This document shows, piece after piece, positions 1 through 9,061 of a stretch of DNA of 39,700 bases. A model generated the notes under the pieces. That model did not search any database, was not told the origin of the DNA, and saw only the letters and a list, made by a program, of their open reading frames with translations. The stretch's first letter is position 1. Each line of letters starts with the position of its first letter. Origin of the DNA: an uncultured Actinomycetes bacterium. Its GTDB lineage: Bacteria > Actinomycetota > Actinomycetes > Nanopelagicales > Nanopelagicaceae. The stretch covers positions 1 to 39,700 of the forward strand of contig CAILXX010000003.1 of NCBI GenBank assembly GCA_903838295.1, read 5' to 3'. A program made the translations under genes and the position numbers.

Positions 1-418
1 CCCCACCTGAACGAGTTGGAAGCTGTGCGATGGCAGAAGATATTTGATTGAGATAATTATTTAAATTAATAACAGTTGTTGCTGTGTATGGTTGAAAAGC
101 GAAAGGAGTGATCTGCGGAGCGGCTCCTAGATTTGTCGACCTGCTTGGTGTGGTTGTTGTCGTAGGGCTTTGAGATGTAGTGGCTGGGGCTGGTGTTGTA
201 GGAGTTGGGGCAGCGCTCGTTTCTGCTGGTGCAGGAGTTGCAGAGGTTGCAGGTGTTTGGGCTGTGGATGGCGTCGCCGTTGGCACAGATATACCACCAG
301 AAGTACCACCGCCCATGCCACCTAAATTTAAACTGTGATGAGGTGGTGAATAGGCCAAGACCGCACCAAGTCCGCCAGCCGTATCTACGACGATTAGGGT
401 CGATTTGACTGCGCTCAT
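1..418 (-). CDS. Exported or membrane-anchored protein with Thr/Pro/Ala-rich linker (partial, 3' end outside window)
   Basis: The reading frame opens at ATG 416-418 and runs off the left edge without a stop, giving 139 codons. A good ribosome binding site (AGGAGA, 420-425 read on the minus strand) lies just upstream. The N-terminus (MSAVKSTLIVVDTAGGLG) is a short hydrophobic stretch, perhaps an uncleaved anchor. A Gly-rich segment follows, then about 50 residues dominated by Thr, Ala and Pro, then the start of a more ordinary sequence. It lies 27 bp downstream of the ferric-reductase-like gene on the same strand, so the two probably share a transcript. In many actinobacteria such reductases are followed by a small FMN-binding-domain protein with a similar anchor and linker; that identity is inference, since the domain would lie outside the window. 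Confidence 0.75.
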   Translation of the reverse strand, partial: MSAVKSTLIVVDTAGGLGAVLAYSPPHHSLNLGGMGGGTSGGISVPTATPSTAQTPATSATPAPAETSAAPTPTTPAPATTSQSPTTTTTPSRSTNLGAAPQITPFAFQPYTATTVINLNNYLNQISSAIAQLPTRSGG

Positions 419-445
419 TTTCTCCTCAATCTCTCGTAAAGCATC

Positions 446-1825
446 TTAGTTGGCATGGAACTCGAATATTTCTGCGTGGAAACGACCCTTAGGAATGCCG
501 CATGCTATCGCTGCTTCTCGTACGGCTTCAACTAACGGCGTTGGGCCACAGACGTAGACGTCGCTATAACGGAAAGCGGGCACGTATTTCATTATGTCCT
601 TGGCTGTCATCGGATGCTTCTTGCGAGATCCCACCAAGTAGTGCACTTGGGCCCCAAGTTTCTTGGCAAGAATATCCAGATCATTATTGAGACCAATTTG
701 GTCTTCGGATGAGACTCTCACCAATACGTCAATATCAACCGAGTCGTCAAAATCATCCATTAAGGCTAACAATGGGGCAATTCCTACTCCCCCACCAACT
801 AGCACGACGTGACCTAATCCTCGAGTAACTTTCCCTGCGGTAAAGATTCCAAAAGGTCCTTCGAAAAATACTCTGGTTCCCGGCTTCAGGTCCATAACCG
901 AACCAGATCCATCGCCTAAGTTTTTAACCGTAATCTTTAATTCGGTATTTGTGGGCGCTGCTGACAGAGAGTATGGATGTGCAACCCAGGTATGTCCAGG
1001 AGTTAAAAAACGCTAACTAAAGAACTGACCACCTTGTGCCTTCATCCGATCAAGATCTTTTCCGCGCATAATAATCGAAACCATATTTGCACCTTCATCC
1101 ACAACTTTATAGATCCGTACGTCGTGACGAATAAATCTGTAGAAAGGGATAATAAAACGCCAATACAGAATAATCGCAGCAACAAGTATGTACAGACCTT
1201 CCCAGAACCACTTATTTAACGGGTGGGCAAGGAACATGGGCCCGGTTCGAATTTGATGCATAAAGCTAAGCGCGATAGCCAAGTAGGTATAGAGATGAAC
1301 CGTCCACCATGTTTCGTAGGACATCTTGACACGTACTTTTTTATAGGAAGTTATACCTGCAACAACGAAAAATATGAAGCCAACCGTAGCCGCCAACATC
1401 CAGTCGTATGTCCAGGTGAATTTCCATAATTCTTGCCCGATCCGTGAACCATCGCCGCCTGCATAGCCAATCGAAACTAGTAATACATGAATACCAATTA
1501 AGAAAAGTGAATATGGACCTAATTTGCGATGCCAAAGAATTAAGCGATCGTGCCCCACGGCTCTTTCGATCCACGCGATTCGAGAGACCATTACCAAGCC
1601 AACCAAGGCAAAGTAAGTACCAACGAGTGCGCAGATTCTAGAAATAGAGAGAATAGTCGGATACGGCCATAGCCAATCGTGGTGGGTAGTAGTCTTAAAG
1701 AAAATGCCTAAAGTCAGTCCTAGGCCAATGCCAAGAACCAGACTCGCTGACCTAGAAGTATTTTCCGCTCGACTCACGGGACAAGGACTCTCGCGCTTGT
1801 GGATAGGTGAGAATCTAACATGCAC
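446..1825 (-). pseudogene. Ferric-reductase-like transmembrane flavohaem oxidoreductase, split by an in-frame TAG
   Basis: This is one continuous frame of 460 codons broken by a TAG at 1013-1015. The upstream part (270 residues from GTG 1823-1825) has about six membrane segments and the four histidines expected for two b-type haems (H99, H113, H177, H190). After the stop, the same frame continues with the FAD-binding motif HPYSLSAAP, then GGGVGIAPLLAL, and ends with the NAD-binding CGPTPLVEAV and a terminal EIFEF. The family transfers electrons from NAD(P)H through FAD and haem across the membrane, to ferric iron or another acceptor. The stop replaces the residue after GGQFFS, where relatives usually have Trp, so TGG to TAG is the simplest change. 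No Shine-Dalgarno site is seen; a second GTG in PVSRAENT is an alternative start. It may be a true pseudogene, a sequencing error, or a read-through gene. Confidence 0.8.
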
Positions 1826-1890
1826 AGATTCTACAGGAGGAATCTGCAGATGGGGCTGAAGATTTTAGATAGAACCATCCCCATCCTTTA

Positions 1891-1940
1891 AAACCTATGT
1901 AAACCTATGTAAACCTATGTAAACCTATTTAAACCTATGT
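1891..1940. repeat. Tandem repeat A: 10-bp unit, five copies
   Basis: Five adjacent copies of aaacctatgt fill this stretch; only the fourth differs (aaacctattt). The array lies between the divergent reductase and secreted-protein genes and ends 20 bp before the predicted -10 box of the latter. Four copies create ATGTAA, a start codon followed directly by a stop. Confidence 0.95.
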
Positions 1941-1960
1941 AAAGAATGAATCAGGTTGAA

Positions 1961-1966
1961 TAAAAT
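1961..1966 (+). promoter_or_regulatory. Predicted -10 box (TAAAAT) of a leaderless promoter
   Basis: TAAAAT is followed by six bases and then the ATG at 1973. That spacing would place the transcription start at or next to the start codon. There is no ribosome binding site. This matches the TANNNT-near-ATG layout of leaderless actinobacterial genes. No clear -35 box is visible. Confidence 0.45.
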
Positions 1967-1972
1967 GGAATC

Positions 1973-2413
1973 ATGAACCTAAAGTGGGCGGCTCCGGTTG
2001 GATTGTTAATGTGCCTCAGCACTTCAACCAGTTTTGCGTCAGAGCCAACTACTGGTGCCCAGTTGCGCCAGGACGCCATTACTTTTAATCAAAACTACTC
2101 AAAAAATAGCGTTGGGCCTGTATATGACATGTGGGATGCGGCGAGTCAAAAGCTAATTTCTCGCGCTGAATATATTTATCGCCATCAACTTTGCGCTACA
2201 AATCCAGGACCCGCCATCATCGGAGAAATCACACCCGTAGCAAATAAATTTTGGCAAGTACATTATGTAATCGATCAGGCAAAATTAGTAGATTACTGGC
2301 GATACCAAAATGGACATTGGAGATTTGACTTGTTTAAGAGCAACCCAGAAGCGGTTGCTCTTTACAAATTAAATCGCAAACAATATGAAAAAGCCGTGGG
2401 CTGCCGGCCTTAA
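1973..2413 (+). CDS. Small secreted protein of unknown function
   Basis: I do not recognise this 146-residue protein. It begins with a Sec-type signal peptide (MNLKWAAPVGLLMCL, then TSFASEP), with likely cleavage after FAS, so the mature chain is about 120 residues and extracytoplasmic. The mature part has two cysteines, in HQLCATN and at the end in VGCRP, which could form a disulfide. It is rich in aromatic residues (YDMWDAAS, FWQVHYVI, YWRYQNGHWRFDLF), and the alternating strand-like pattern could suit a small cystatin- or NTF2-like fold; that is only a guess. The gene stands alone, divergent from the reductase gene and converging on rho with a 10-bp gap. Transcription is probably leaderless. 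Confidence 0.8.
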   Translation: MNLKWAAPVGLLMCLSTSTSFASEPTTGAQLRQDAITFNQNYSKNSVGPVYDMWDAASQKLISRAEYIYRHQLCATNPGPAIIGEITPVANKFWQVHYVIDQAKLVDYWRYQNGHWRFDLFKSNPEAVALYKLNRKQYEKAVGCRP

Positions 2414-2423
2414 TTAAGGTTTG

Positions 2424-4121
2424 CTAGTTCCCGTTAACTGTTGAGGATGCAGAATTCTCATTTTCGCTGATAGTCGTCTTCTGGATTTGAATCAAGAATT
2501 CCACATTGGACTTTGTGCCCTTCATCTTGTCGAGCAGCAATTCCAGGGCCTGCTGTGATTCAAGCGCATGAAGCACGCGACGCAGACGCCAGACAATATT
2601 GAGTTCTTCCTTGCCCATAAGGATTTCTTCCTTACGAGTACCAGAAGCATCGATATCCACGGCAGGGAAGATTCGCTTATCAGCGAATCGACGATCAAGC
2701 TTAAGCTCCATGTTTCCGGTGCCCTTGAACTCTTCGAAAATAACTTCGTCCATCTTGGAGCCAGTTTCGACAAGCGCTGTCGCAAGAATGGTAAGTGATC
2801 CACCGTTCTCAATATTACGAGCCGCACCAAAAAACTTCTTTGGTGGATACAACGCGGCTGAATCCACGCCACCGGACAAGATACGTCCTGAAGCTGGCGC
2901 AGAGATGTTGTACGCACGACCCAATCGGGTAATCGAATCTAAAAGAACTACAACGTCGTGACCCATTTCAACTAGACGCTTTGCGCGTTCGATCGCAAGT
3001 TCGGCAACGCTGGTGTGATCATCCGCTGGGCGGTCAAAAGTCGAAGCAATGACTTCGCCCTTAACGCTGCGCTGCATGTCAGTCACTTCTTCAGGACGCT
3101 CATCAACCAGAACCACCATTAGGTGTACTTCTGGATTGTTGGTGGTGATCGCGTTCGCAATCGCTTGCAAAACCATCGTCTTACCAGCCTTAGGTGGCGA
3201 GACGATCAATCCGCGCTGCCCCTTACCAATAGGTGAGACCAAGTCGATTACACGAGTAGTTAAAATGTTTGGTTCGGTTTCAAGGCGTAGTCGCTCTTGT
3301 GGGTACAACGGGACTAGCTTCGCAAAATCCACGCGATCGCGCGCAGCCTCTGGTTCTAGACCATTTACCGTATCAAGGCGGACCAAAGCGTTAAACTTCT
3401 CTTTACGTTCCCCTTCGCGTGCTTGACGAACCTGACCAGTAATTACATCACCTTTACGCAATCCGTTTCGACGAATCTGTTGTAATGAAACATAAACATC
3501 GTTTGGTCCGGCCAAATATCCCTGAGTGCGGATAAAGGCATAAGAATCCAAGATATCTAGCAATCCACCAACTGGTACCAAGACATCATCTTCGGAGAGT
3601 TGAATTTCGCGCTCTTGGCGTTCGCCGCGTTCGCCGCGATCACGGAAACGGCTTCCACCGCGGTCATTACGATCACCGCGATCATTTCGACGACCATGAC
3701 GATCACGTCCACCGCTATTGCGCTCACCACCACCATTGCGATCATTAAAATCGCGTCGTTGTGATTCAGAGCTTTCGCTCCCCGCATTTGACTCTTGTTC
3801 TGGTGCATCTGAATTTTCTGGGTCATCGCCATCATCTTCAGAATCATCATCTGATGCTCGATTGGAATTCTTGGCGGGCTTATTGTTGTTCTTCTTGTTG
3901 CGAGCTTCTTGTCGTTCTGCACGACGAGCTTCGCGTTCGGCCTTTGCGGCATCGCGATTAGCTGCCTGTAGATCCGCGATTGATTGGACTAAATCGGCCT
4001 TGCTCATTTTCGCAGCACCGTCGATACCGAGTGAACCTGCGACTTTCTTTAACTCTGGAAGTAGCATCCCAGAGAGTTCGCCGGCAGCCTTAGCTGGGCG
4101 CGTAATTGTTGTTTCGCTCAT
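2424..4121 (-). CDS. rho: Transcription termination factor Rho
   Basis: Rho is the ring-shaped RNA helicase/ATPase that ends transcription of untranslated RNA. The 565-residue protein begins with a SAP-like Rho-N segment (about 15-55), then an actinobacterial-type insertion (about 55-175) made almost wholly of Arg, Asp, Asn, Gly, Glu and Ser. The cold-shock-type RNA-binding domain follows ([17 protein letters not shown]), then the ATPase core with Walker A SPPKAGKT near residue 310, Walker [11 protein letters not shown], and the C-terminal [11 protein letters not shown]. It is longer than the roughly 420 residues of E. coli Rho because of the insertion. It is the last gene of the argS-lysA-hom-thrC-thrB-rho run, separated from thrB by a 206-bp leader, which suggests its own promoter. 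Confidence 0.98.
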   Translation of the reverse strand: MSETTITRPAKAAGELSGMLLPELKKVAGSLGIDGAAKMSKADLVQSIADLQAANRDAAKAEREARRAERQEARNKKNNNKPAKNSNRASDDDSEDDGDDPENSDAPEQESNAGSESSESQRRDFNDRNGGGERNSGGRDRHGRRNDRGDRNDRGGSRFRDRGERGERQEREIQLSEDDVLVPVGGLLDILDSYAFIRTQGYLAGPNDVYVSLQQIRRNGLRKGDVITGQVRQAREGERKEKFNALVRLDTVNGLEPEAARDRVDFAKLVPLYPQERLRLETEPNILTTRVIDLVSPIGKGQRGLIVSPPKAGKTMVLQAIANAITTNNPEVHLMVVLVDERPEEVTDMQRSVKGEVIASTFDRPADDHTSVAELAIERAKRLVEMGHDVVVLLDSITRLGRAYNISAPASGRILSGGVDSAALYPPKKFFGAARNIENGGSLTILATALVETGSKMDEVIFEEFKGTGNMELKLDRRFADKRIFPAVDIDASGTRKEEILMGKEELNIVWRLRRVLHALESQQALELLLDKMKGTKSNVEFLIQIQKTTISENENSASSTVNGN

Positions 4122-4327
4122 TAGTGTTATTGAGTTCCGTTTTCTATTATTTTTATCTGTTGGCCTATATCAAGCACAACGAGAATTAATGGGTTTTATT
4201 GCGATTTTTAAGAGATTCGCTTATCGGTAAAACTTCCGCCATCTTGCGCGGTCTGCCGATAACCGAAAACTATCACAGGATAAGCATGGGAACCAATCCA
4301 AATGGCAACTTTACGCTCGAAGTTCGG
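4122..4327 (-). promoter_or_regulatory. Leader region between thrB and rho
   Basis: This 206-bp gap is the longest within the biosynthetic run. It probably holds the end of the thr transcript and the promoter and leader of rho. A 7-bp inverted repeat (ttatcgg 4221-4227 with ccgataa 4256-4262) could form a long-looped hairpin, but no T-run follows it on either strand, so I do not call it a terminator. Rho leaders are often autoregulated in bacteria; nothing here proves that. Confidence 0.35.
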
Positions 4328-5254
4328 CTATTCCACGCCTAAACGAGAGATCTCGACGGCGCGGGCTTCAAAAGCTGCTCCCCCGGCCTTCATGATTTCT
4401 GAGGCTTCATTTTCTCCGTAGGTATGGAGAACCAGGACTGATGGACCTGCTCCAGAGATAGTTGCTGCCACACCAGCGGCCCGCAATTTTTCGACCAAAG
4501 AGATCGACTTTGGAAATGCCTCTGCACGATATGACTGGTGCAAGAAATCTTCGGTAGCGGTCAATAATAAATCAGGGTGTGTTGATAGCGCTATCGAAAG
4601 AAGCGCAGTATGTGATGAGTTCAAAACTGCATCTTTGTGTGGAATCGACTCTGGTAAAAGTTTGCGTGCTTTAGATGTAGAAAGGTGCGCTTGCGGAATA
4701 AAGAGGATTGCTCTGATATCGGCATTCACGGGAATCGAAACACTACGCCCGGTCTGTACTCCATAGATGTTCTCAGTCCATGCAATCGTCGCACCACCAT
4801 GAATCGCGGCGGCAACGTTGTCAGGATGTCCTTCTAGTTCGGTTGCAATTGCCATCATCTCTTCGGTGGACATGAACTGTTCGCCACCCAAAACTAATTC
4901 GCGAGCAAGCGCCAATCCACCAACGATTGCAGATGCAGAAGAACCCAGGCCACGGCCATGAGGTGTCACATTAAGAGCGCGTAATGCGATACCACGGGGC
5001 TTTTGGCCCATAAATTCAAATCCACGTAACATCGATTTAATAACTAAATTATTCTTATCTTTCTTAACTTCATCTGCACCTTCACCGCTAACATCCACAT
5101 CAAAAACTGCATCATCTAATATCTGTGCTGCATAGCGATCTCGAATGCCGAGGGCTAACCCAAATGTGTCAAAGCCAGAACCTAAATTTGCACTTGTTGC
5201 AGGTACGCTTACCTGTGCAAGCGTTGCTTTGAAGGTGAGGCGATTGGTAGACAC
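4328..5254 (-). CDS. thrB: Homoserine kinase
   Basis: This enzyme phosphorylates homoserine to O-phosphohomoserine, the substrate of ThrC, in threonine synthesis. The 308-residue protein has the GHMP-kinase layout: an N-terminal PATSANLGSGFDTFGLAL segment, the ATP-binding glycine/serine loop PHGRGLGSSASAIVGG at about 98-113, and the C-terminal ISGAGPSVLVL motif. The length is normal for actinobacterial ThrB. It follows thrC after 15 bp, in a gap that holds a weak AGGC-type ribosome binding site, so the two are very likely co-transcribed. Confidence 0.97.
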   Translation of the reverse strand: MSTNRLTFKATLAQVSVPATSANLGSGFDTFGLALGIRDRYAAQILDDAVFDVDVSGEGADEVKKDKNNLVIKSMLRGFEFMGQKPRGIALRALNVTPHGRGLGSSASAIVGGLALARELVLGGEQFMSTEEMMAIATELEGHPDNVAAAIHGGATIAWTENIYGVQTGRSVSIPVNADIRAILFIPQAHLSTSKARKLLPESIPHKDAVLNSSHTALLSIALSTHPDLLLTATEDFLHQSYRAEAFPKSISLVEKLRAAGVAATISGAGPSVLVLHTYGENEASEIMKAGGAAFEARAVEISRLGVE

Positions 5255-5269
5255 TATATTTTGCCTCCG

Positions 5270-6355
5270 TTACTTAAGGCCCATTGCGGCTGCTGCTCTA
5301 GCAAGATCAACAGGTATTACCGTTGGCGCAGCGGCGCCATCCAATATCCACTGAACATCCTTTAAGCCATTGCCAGTAACGGTGATAACAATCTTTTTAC
5401 CTTGAGGAAGTAATCCTTGCGACTTCTTCTTCATTAACCCTGCGATCCCAGCGGCGCTCGAAGGTTCGACAAATATGCCCTCTTTTGCCGCTACCAATCG
5501 ATAAGCACTTAAAATTTCTTCATCTGTAACGGAGTCAATTAACCCGCCAGAAGTATCTCTTGCTTCAATAGCTTGTTCCCATGAAGCTGGGTTACCGATC
5601 CGGATCGCCGTTGCAATCGTTTCTGGATTAGTAACGATCTCGCCACGAACAATCGGTGCAGAACCAGCGGCCTGGAATCCCCACATCTTTGGCAACTTAG
5701 TGGAAACATGATCTTTGTAGTACTCGTTATATCCTTTCCAGTACGCCGTAATATTTCCGGCATTACCAACTGGCAAGACGTGATAATCCGGTGCATCACC
5801 AAGCATGTCAACGATTTCGAATGCGGCAGTCTTCTGACCTTCGATCCGGTAAGGATTAACAGAATTAACCAGCGCAACTGGATAGTTGGCGGCCAGGTCA
5901 CGAGCCAAAGTTAAACAATCATCGAAATTTCCATCTACTTGCAGAAGATTTGCACCGTGGGCAATTGCTTGAGCCAACTTGCCCATAGCAATCTTTCCCT
6001 GAGGAACAAGAACAACCGGTGTCATTCCGGCTTTAGTTGCATACGCTGCTGCGCTGGCAGAAGTATTGCCTGTTGACGCGCAGATAACCGCCTTCGCTCC
6101 ATCTTCTGCCGCCTTAGAAATCGCCATTGTCATTCCGCGATCCTTGAACGATCCGGTTGGATTAGCACCTTCTACTTTAAGCCAGACATCGTTACCTAAC
6201 ATGTCGGAGAGCACTGCTGCAGAAACTAGCGGCGTACCACCTTCGCACAATGAGATGACTGGAGTCTTCTTAGAAACCGGAAGGCGATCACGATATTCAT
6301 CAATAACCCCGCGCCATTGATGTGCGCCACCAGATTTCTTTCCAAAAATACTCAT
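5270..6355 (-). CDS. thrC: Threonine synthase (PLP-dependent)
   Basis: ThrC converts O-phosphohomoserine and water to threonine and phosphate. The 361-residue protein is a fold-type II PLP enzyme. The cofactor lysine is K71 in [11 protein letters not shown], the phosphate-binding loop is seen in [13 protein letters not shown], and the C-terminal [10 protein letters not shown] motif is present. It is the short actinobacterial form without the N-terminal extension of the E. coli type. Its start codon overlaps the stop of hom by 4 bp (ATGA), so translation of the two is coupled. Confidence 0.97.
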   Translation of the reverse strand: MSIFGKKSGGAHQWRGVIDEYRDRLPVSKKTPVISLCEGGTPLVSAAVLSDMLGNDVWLKVEGANPTGSFKDRGMTMAISKAAEDGAKAVICASTGNTSASAAAYATKAGMTPVVLVPQGKIAMGKLAQAIAHGANLLQVDGNFDDCLTLARDLAANYPVALVNSVNPYRIEGQKTAAFEIVDMLGDAPDYHVLPVGNAGNITAYWKGYNEYYKDHVSTKLPKMWGFQAAGSAPIVRGEIVTNPETIATAIRIGNPASWEQAIEARDTSGGLIDSVTDEEILSAYRLVAAKEGIFVEPSSAAGIAGLMKKKSQGLLPQGKKIVITVTGNGLKDVQWILDGAAAPTVIPVDLARAAAAMGLK

Positions 6356-7662
6356 GACATCAATCCTTCGACTCGAATCATGCTGACCACTTGCTTGACT
6401 ACATCGAGTTGCTGCAAATCTTTTAAGGTGTTGGCTAGCGCTGATTCGGTAGCAACGTGGGTTAGCACAACGAGTTCGGCATCGGCTCCGCGACCTTCTT
6501 GTCGCACCGTCAAAATCGAAACATTATTTTTAGCAACCGTGCTGGCCACCGATGCAAGCACGCCCGGAACATCTGCAACATCCATGCGAATCAAATAACG
6601 AGTACGGCTAACTCCAATTGGGGCGATATCAAGGTCTGCGTAATCAGTTTCTGTGGGCCCAAGACTGCCTTCGTTTCGATTACGAGCAACTGCGACTAGA
6701 TCACCAAGAATTGCTGAAGCAGTTGGGGTTCCACCTGCGCCGCGACCGTAGAACATCAAATCCCCGGCTGATTCGCACTTAACGAAAACTGCATTAAAAG
6801 ATTCACGGACAGATGCCAACGGGTGCGTGAGCGGAATCATGGTTGGATGAACCCGCACAGAGATCGTCTCTTCTTTACTCCCATGCAATTCATTGGCCTC
6901 GGCAATCGCCAGAAGCTTGATAACAAATCCCATTGCCTTTGCAACACTTACATCATCTGCTGTGATCCCTCGAATACCTTCGCGATAAACATCGGCATCG
7001 GTTACTTGCGTGTGGAAGGCCAGGCCAGCCAAAATTGCTGCCTTCGCCGCGGCGTCGAAACCATCAACGTCTGCCGTTGGATCAGATTCTGCATACCCGA
7101 GTGATTGGGCTTCTGCCAATGCACCATCGAATGAGGCGCCGGTTTCATGCATCTTGGTCAAAATATAATTTGTAGTTCCGTTGATAATTCCCATAACGCG
7201 CTGTACCCGGTCACCGACAAGACTTTCGGCCAATGGTCGCAAGATTGGAATCGCTCCAGCAACAGCTGCCTCGTAATAAAAATCGACGTCAGCAAGATCT
7301 GATGCATGAAAAAGTTCTGCGCCATGTTTTGCAAGAAGCGCCTTGTTGGCAGTCACCACAGCTTTACCGTTTGACATTGCCTTAAGAATCAAAGTGCGAG
7401 CAGGTTCGACACCACCTATGACTTCGATGATCAGGTCAATACTTGGATCACTTACTACCGAGTCAGCATCATTGGTAAGCAAAGAAGAATCGATTCCAGG
7501 TCGCGGCACATTAAGATCGCGAACGGCAATCTTGGTGATAACAAGTCCCACACCAGAGCGCGCTGCCAAATCTTGTTGGTTGGCAACCATGAGTCGGGCA
7601 ACTTCTGCGCCTACATTTCCGGCACCGAGCAAGCCCACGCGTAGTACGCGATCGTTGCTCAT
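6352..7662 (-). CDS. hom: Homoserine dehydrogenase with ACT domain
   Basis: This enzyme reduces aspartate semialdehyde to homoserine with NAD(P)H, the branch point towards threonine and methionine. The 436 residues show an N-terminal Rossmann motif ([15 protein letters not shown]), the catalytic domain with [14 protein letters not shown] and the conserved [16 protein letters not shown], and a C-terminal ACT domain from about 350 ([20 protein letters not shown]). ACT domains of actinobacterial Hom usually give feedback inhibition by threonine. A GGAAGTG ribosome binding site precedes the ATG. The gene lies 65 bp after lysA and overlaps thrC by 4 bp. Confidence 0.98.
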   Translation of the reverse strand: MSNDRVLRVGLLGAGNVGAEVARLMVANQQDLAARSGVGLVITKIAVRDLNVPRPGIDSSLLTNDADSVVSDPSIDLIIEVIGGVEPARTLILKAMSNGKAVVTANKALLAKHGAELFHASDLADVDFYYEAAVAGAIPILRPLAESLVGDRVQRVMGIINGTTNYILTKMHETGASFDGALAEAQSLGYAESDPTADVDGFDAAAKAAILAGLAFHTQVTDADVYREGIRGITADDVSVAKAMGFVIKLLAIAEANELHGSKEETISVRVHPTMIPLTHPLASVRESFNAVFVKCESAGDLMFYGRGAGGTPTASAILGDLVAVARNRNEGSLGPTETDYADLDIAPIGVSRTRYLIRMDVADVPGVLASVASTVAKNNVSILTVRQEGRGADAELVVLTHVATESALANTLKDLQQLDVVKQVVSMIRVEGLMS

Positions 7663-7727
7663 TGGTTCACTTCCTAATTCTACATTTGGTCTCTTGCGGG
7701 ACTATTAAGGGATAAGTATCTCAAAAA

Positions 7728-9059
7728 CTAGAGCTCGAGCGCCAATAAATCGGTTTCTGTCTCGCGGCGCACGATTAAGCGCGCTTTTCCATCCTTTACG
7801 GCTATAACTGCGGGCCTTGTGAGGTGGTTGTAGTTGCTCGCCATGCTGCGTCCATACGCCCCCGTTGCTGGTATTGCGAGCAAATCCCCTGGAACTAAAT
7901 CTTGCGCAAGTTGGATCTCCCTAATAATTATGTCTCCGCTTTCGCAATGTTTGCCTACAACTCGACAATTGATCTGCGTAGCAGTTGACGATCTATTGGC
8001 GATGATTGCCAAATATTCTGCGCCGTAAAGCGCGGGCCGGATGTTGTCACTCATACCGCCATCCACCGCCACATATCGACGAGTTGCACCATTATCTAGG
8101 GCAACGTCTTTCGTGGTGCCGACCGTATATAAGGTTGTTGTAGTTGGCCCCACAATCGCCCGACCGGGTTCAATCGAAATCTTTGGTACCGCAATCTTGG
8201 CCGCAGCACATTCTCGCTTCACAACTGCAGCAAGTTCTGACATCACGACCGTGGGATCAAGAGTAATTTCTCCTGGGATATATGCGATGCCATAGCCGCC
8301 GCCAAGATCTAGTTCTGGCAATTCTGAACCAAATGCATCTCTGTATTTGGCTAATACTGCAATCACTTTTACTGCAGCTGCCGCAAAACCTTCGCTTGCG
8401 AAAATCTGCGATCCAATATGTGAATGTAGGCCAGCAAGATTAAGTGACGAGGATTTTCTGATCTCTTGGATCGCCGTCCATGCCGCTCCGCTGGCAATAG
8501 AGAACCCAAATTTCACATCTTCATGGGCGGTTGAAATAAATTCATGGGTATGTGCTTCGACGCCTGGCGTCACTCGGATATAAACCTTTTGGACTTTGCC
8601 CAGCTCTGCAGCAATGCGTGATACTCGCTCTATCTCGTGGAAAGAGTCCACGACGATTGTCCCAATGCCTACTTCGATCGCAGTACGAATCTCCTTTTCA
8701 GATTTATTATTTCCGTGTAATTCGACACGATCCATTGGGAAACCAGCGGCAATGGCGACCGCCATTTCTCCGCCGGTACATACGTCAAGTCCGATACCAG
8801 TTTCAGAAACCCAACGAGCAATTTCCTTGCATACAAAAGATTTGGCCGCGTAGTAAACCATGCCGTCGGATACTCCAAAAGCGCTATTCAAGGCATTGTT
8901 CCAACCTTTTGCCCGGGCCTTAAAGTCTGATTCATCGACCACAAACAATGGCGTGCCATAGTCAGCAGCAAGCTGGGTTGCGAGGACTCCCGCAATATCT
9001 AATTCACCCGACTTGATGGAAGAGTGTGTTGAAAAAATAGCAGCATCAAATGAGGTCAT
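7728..9059 (-). CDS. lysA: Diaminopimelate decarboxylase
   Basis: LysA performs the last step of lysine synthesis, decarboxylating meso-diaminopimelate to L-lysine. The 443-residue protein is a fold-type III PLP enzyme: the cofactor lysine lies in MVYYAAKSFVCKE, the glycine-rich phosphate site in LDLGGGYGIAY, the EPGRAIVG motif follows, and the active-site Cys is in VVGKHCESGDII. The start is 2 bp after the stop of argS, the classic actinobacterial argS-lysA pair, so the two are almost certainly in one operon and may be translationally coupled. Confidence 0.98.
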   Translation of the reverse strand: MTSFDAAIFSTHSSIKSGELDIAGVLATQLAADYGTPLFVVDESDFKARAKGWNNALNSAFGVSDGMVYYAAKSFVCKEIARWVSETGIGLDVCTGGEMAVAIAAGFPMDRVELHGNNKSEKEIRTAIEVGIGTIVVDSFHEIERVSRIAAELGKVQKVYIRVTPGVEAHTHEFISTAHEDVKFGFSIASGAAWTAIQEIRKSSSLNLAGLHSHIGSQIFASEGFAAAAVKVIAVLAKYRDAFGSELPELDLGGGYGIAYIPGEITLDPTVVMSELAAVVKRECAAAKIAVPKISIEPGRAIVGPTTTTLYTVGTTKDVALDNGATRRYVAVDGGMSDNIRPALYGAEYLAIIANRSSTATQINCRVVGKHCESGDIIIREIQLAQDLVPGDLLAIPATGAYGRSMASNYNHLTRPAVIAVKDGKARLIVRRETETDLLALEL

Positions 9060-9061
9060 GG

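Noticed and set aside
3718-4230. Open frame of 170 codons on the plus strand opposite rho
   Set aside because: It mirrors the biased Arg/Asp/Ser codons of the Rho insertion and has no domain, ribosome site or promoter.
4221-4262. Hairpin between thrB and rho as an intrinsic terminator
   Set aside because: The loop is 28 nt, the stem 7 bp, and no T-run follows on the transcribed strand.
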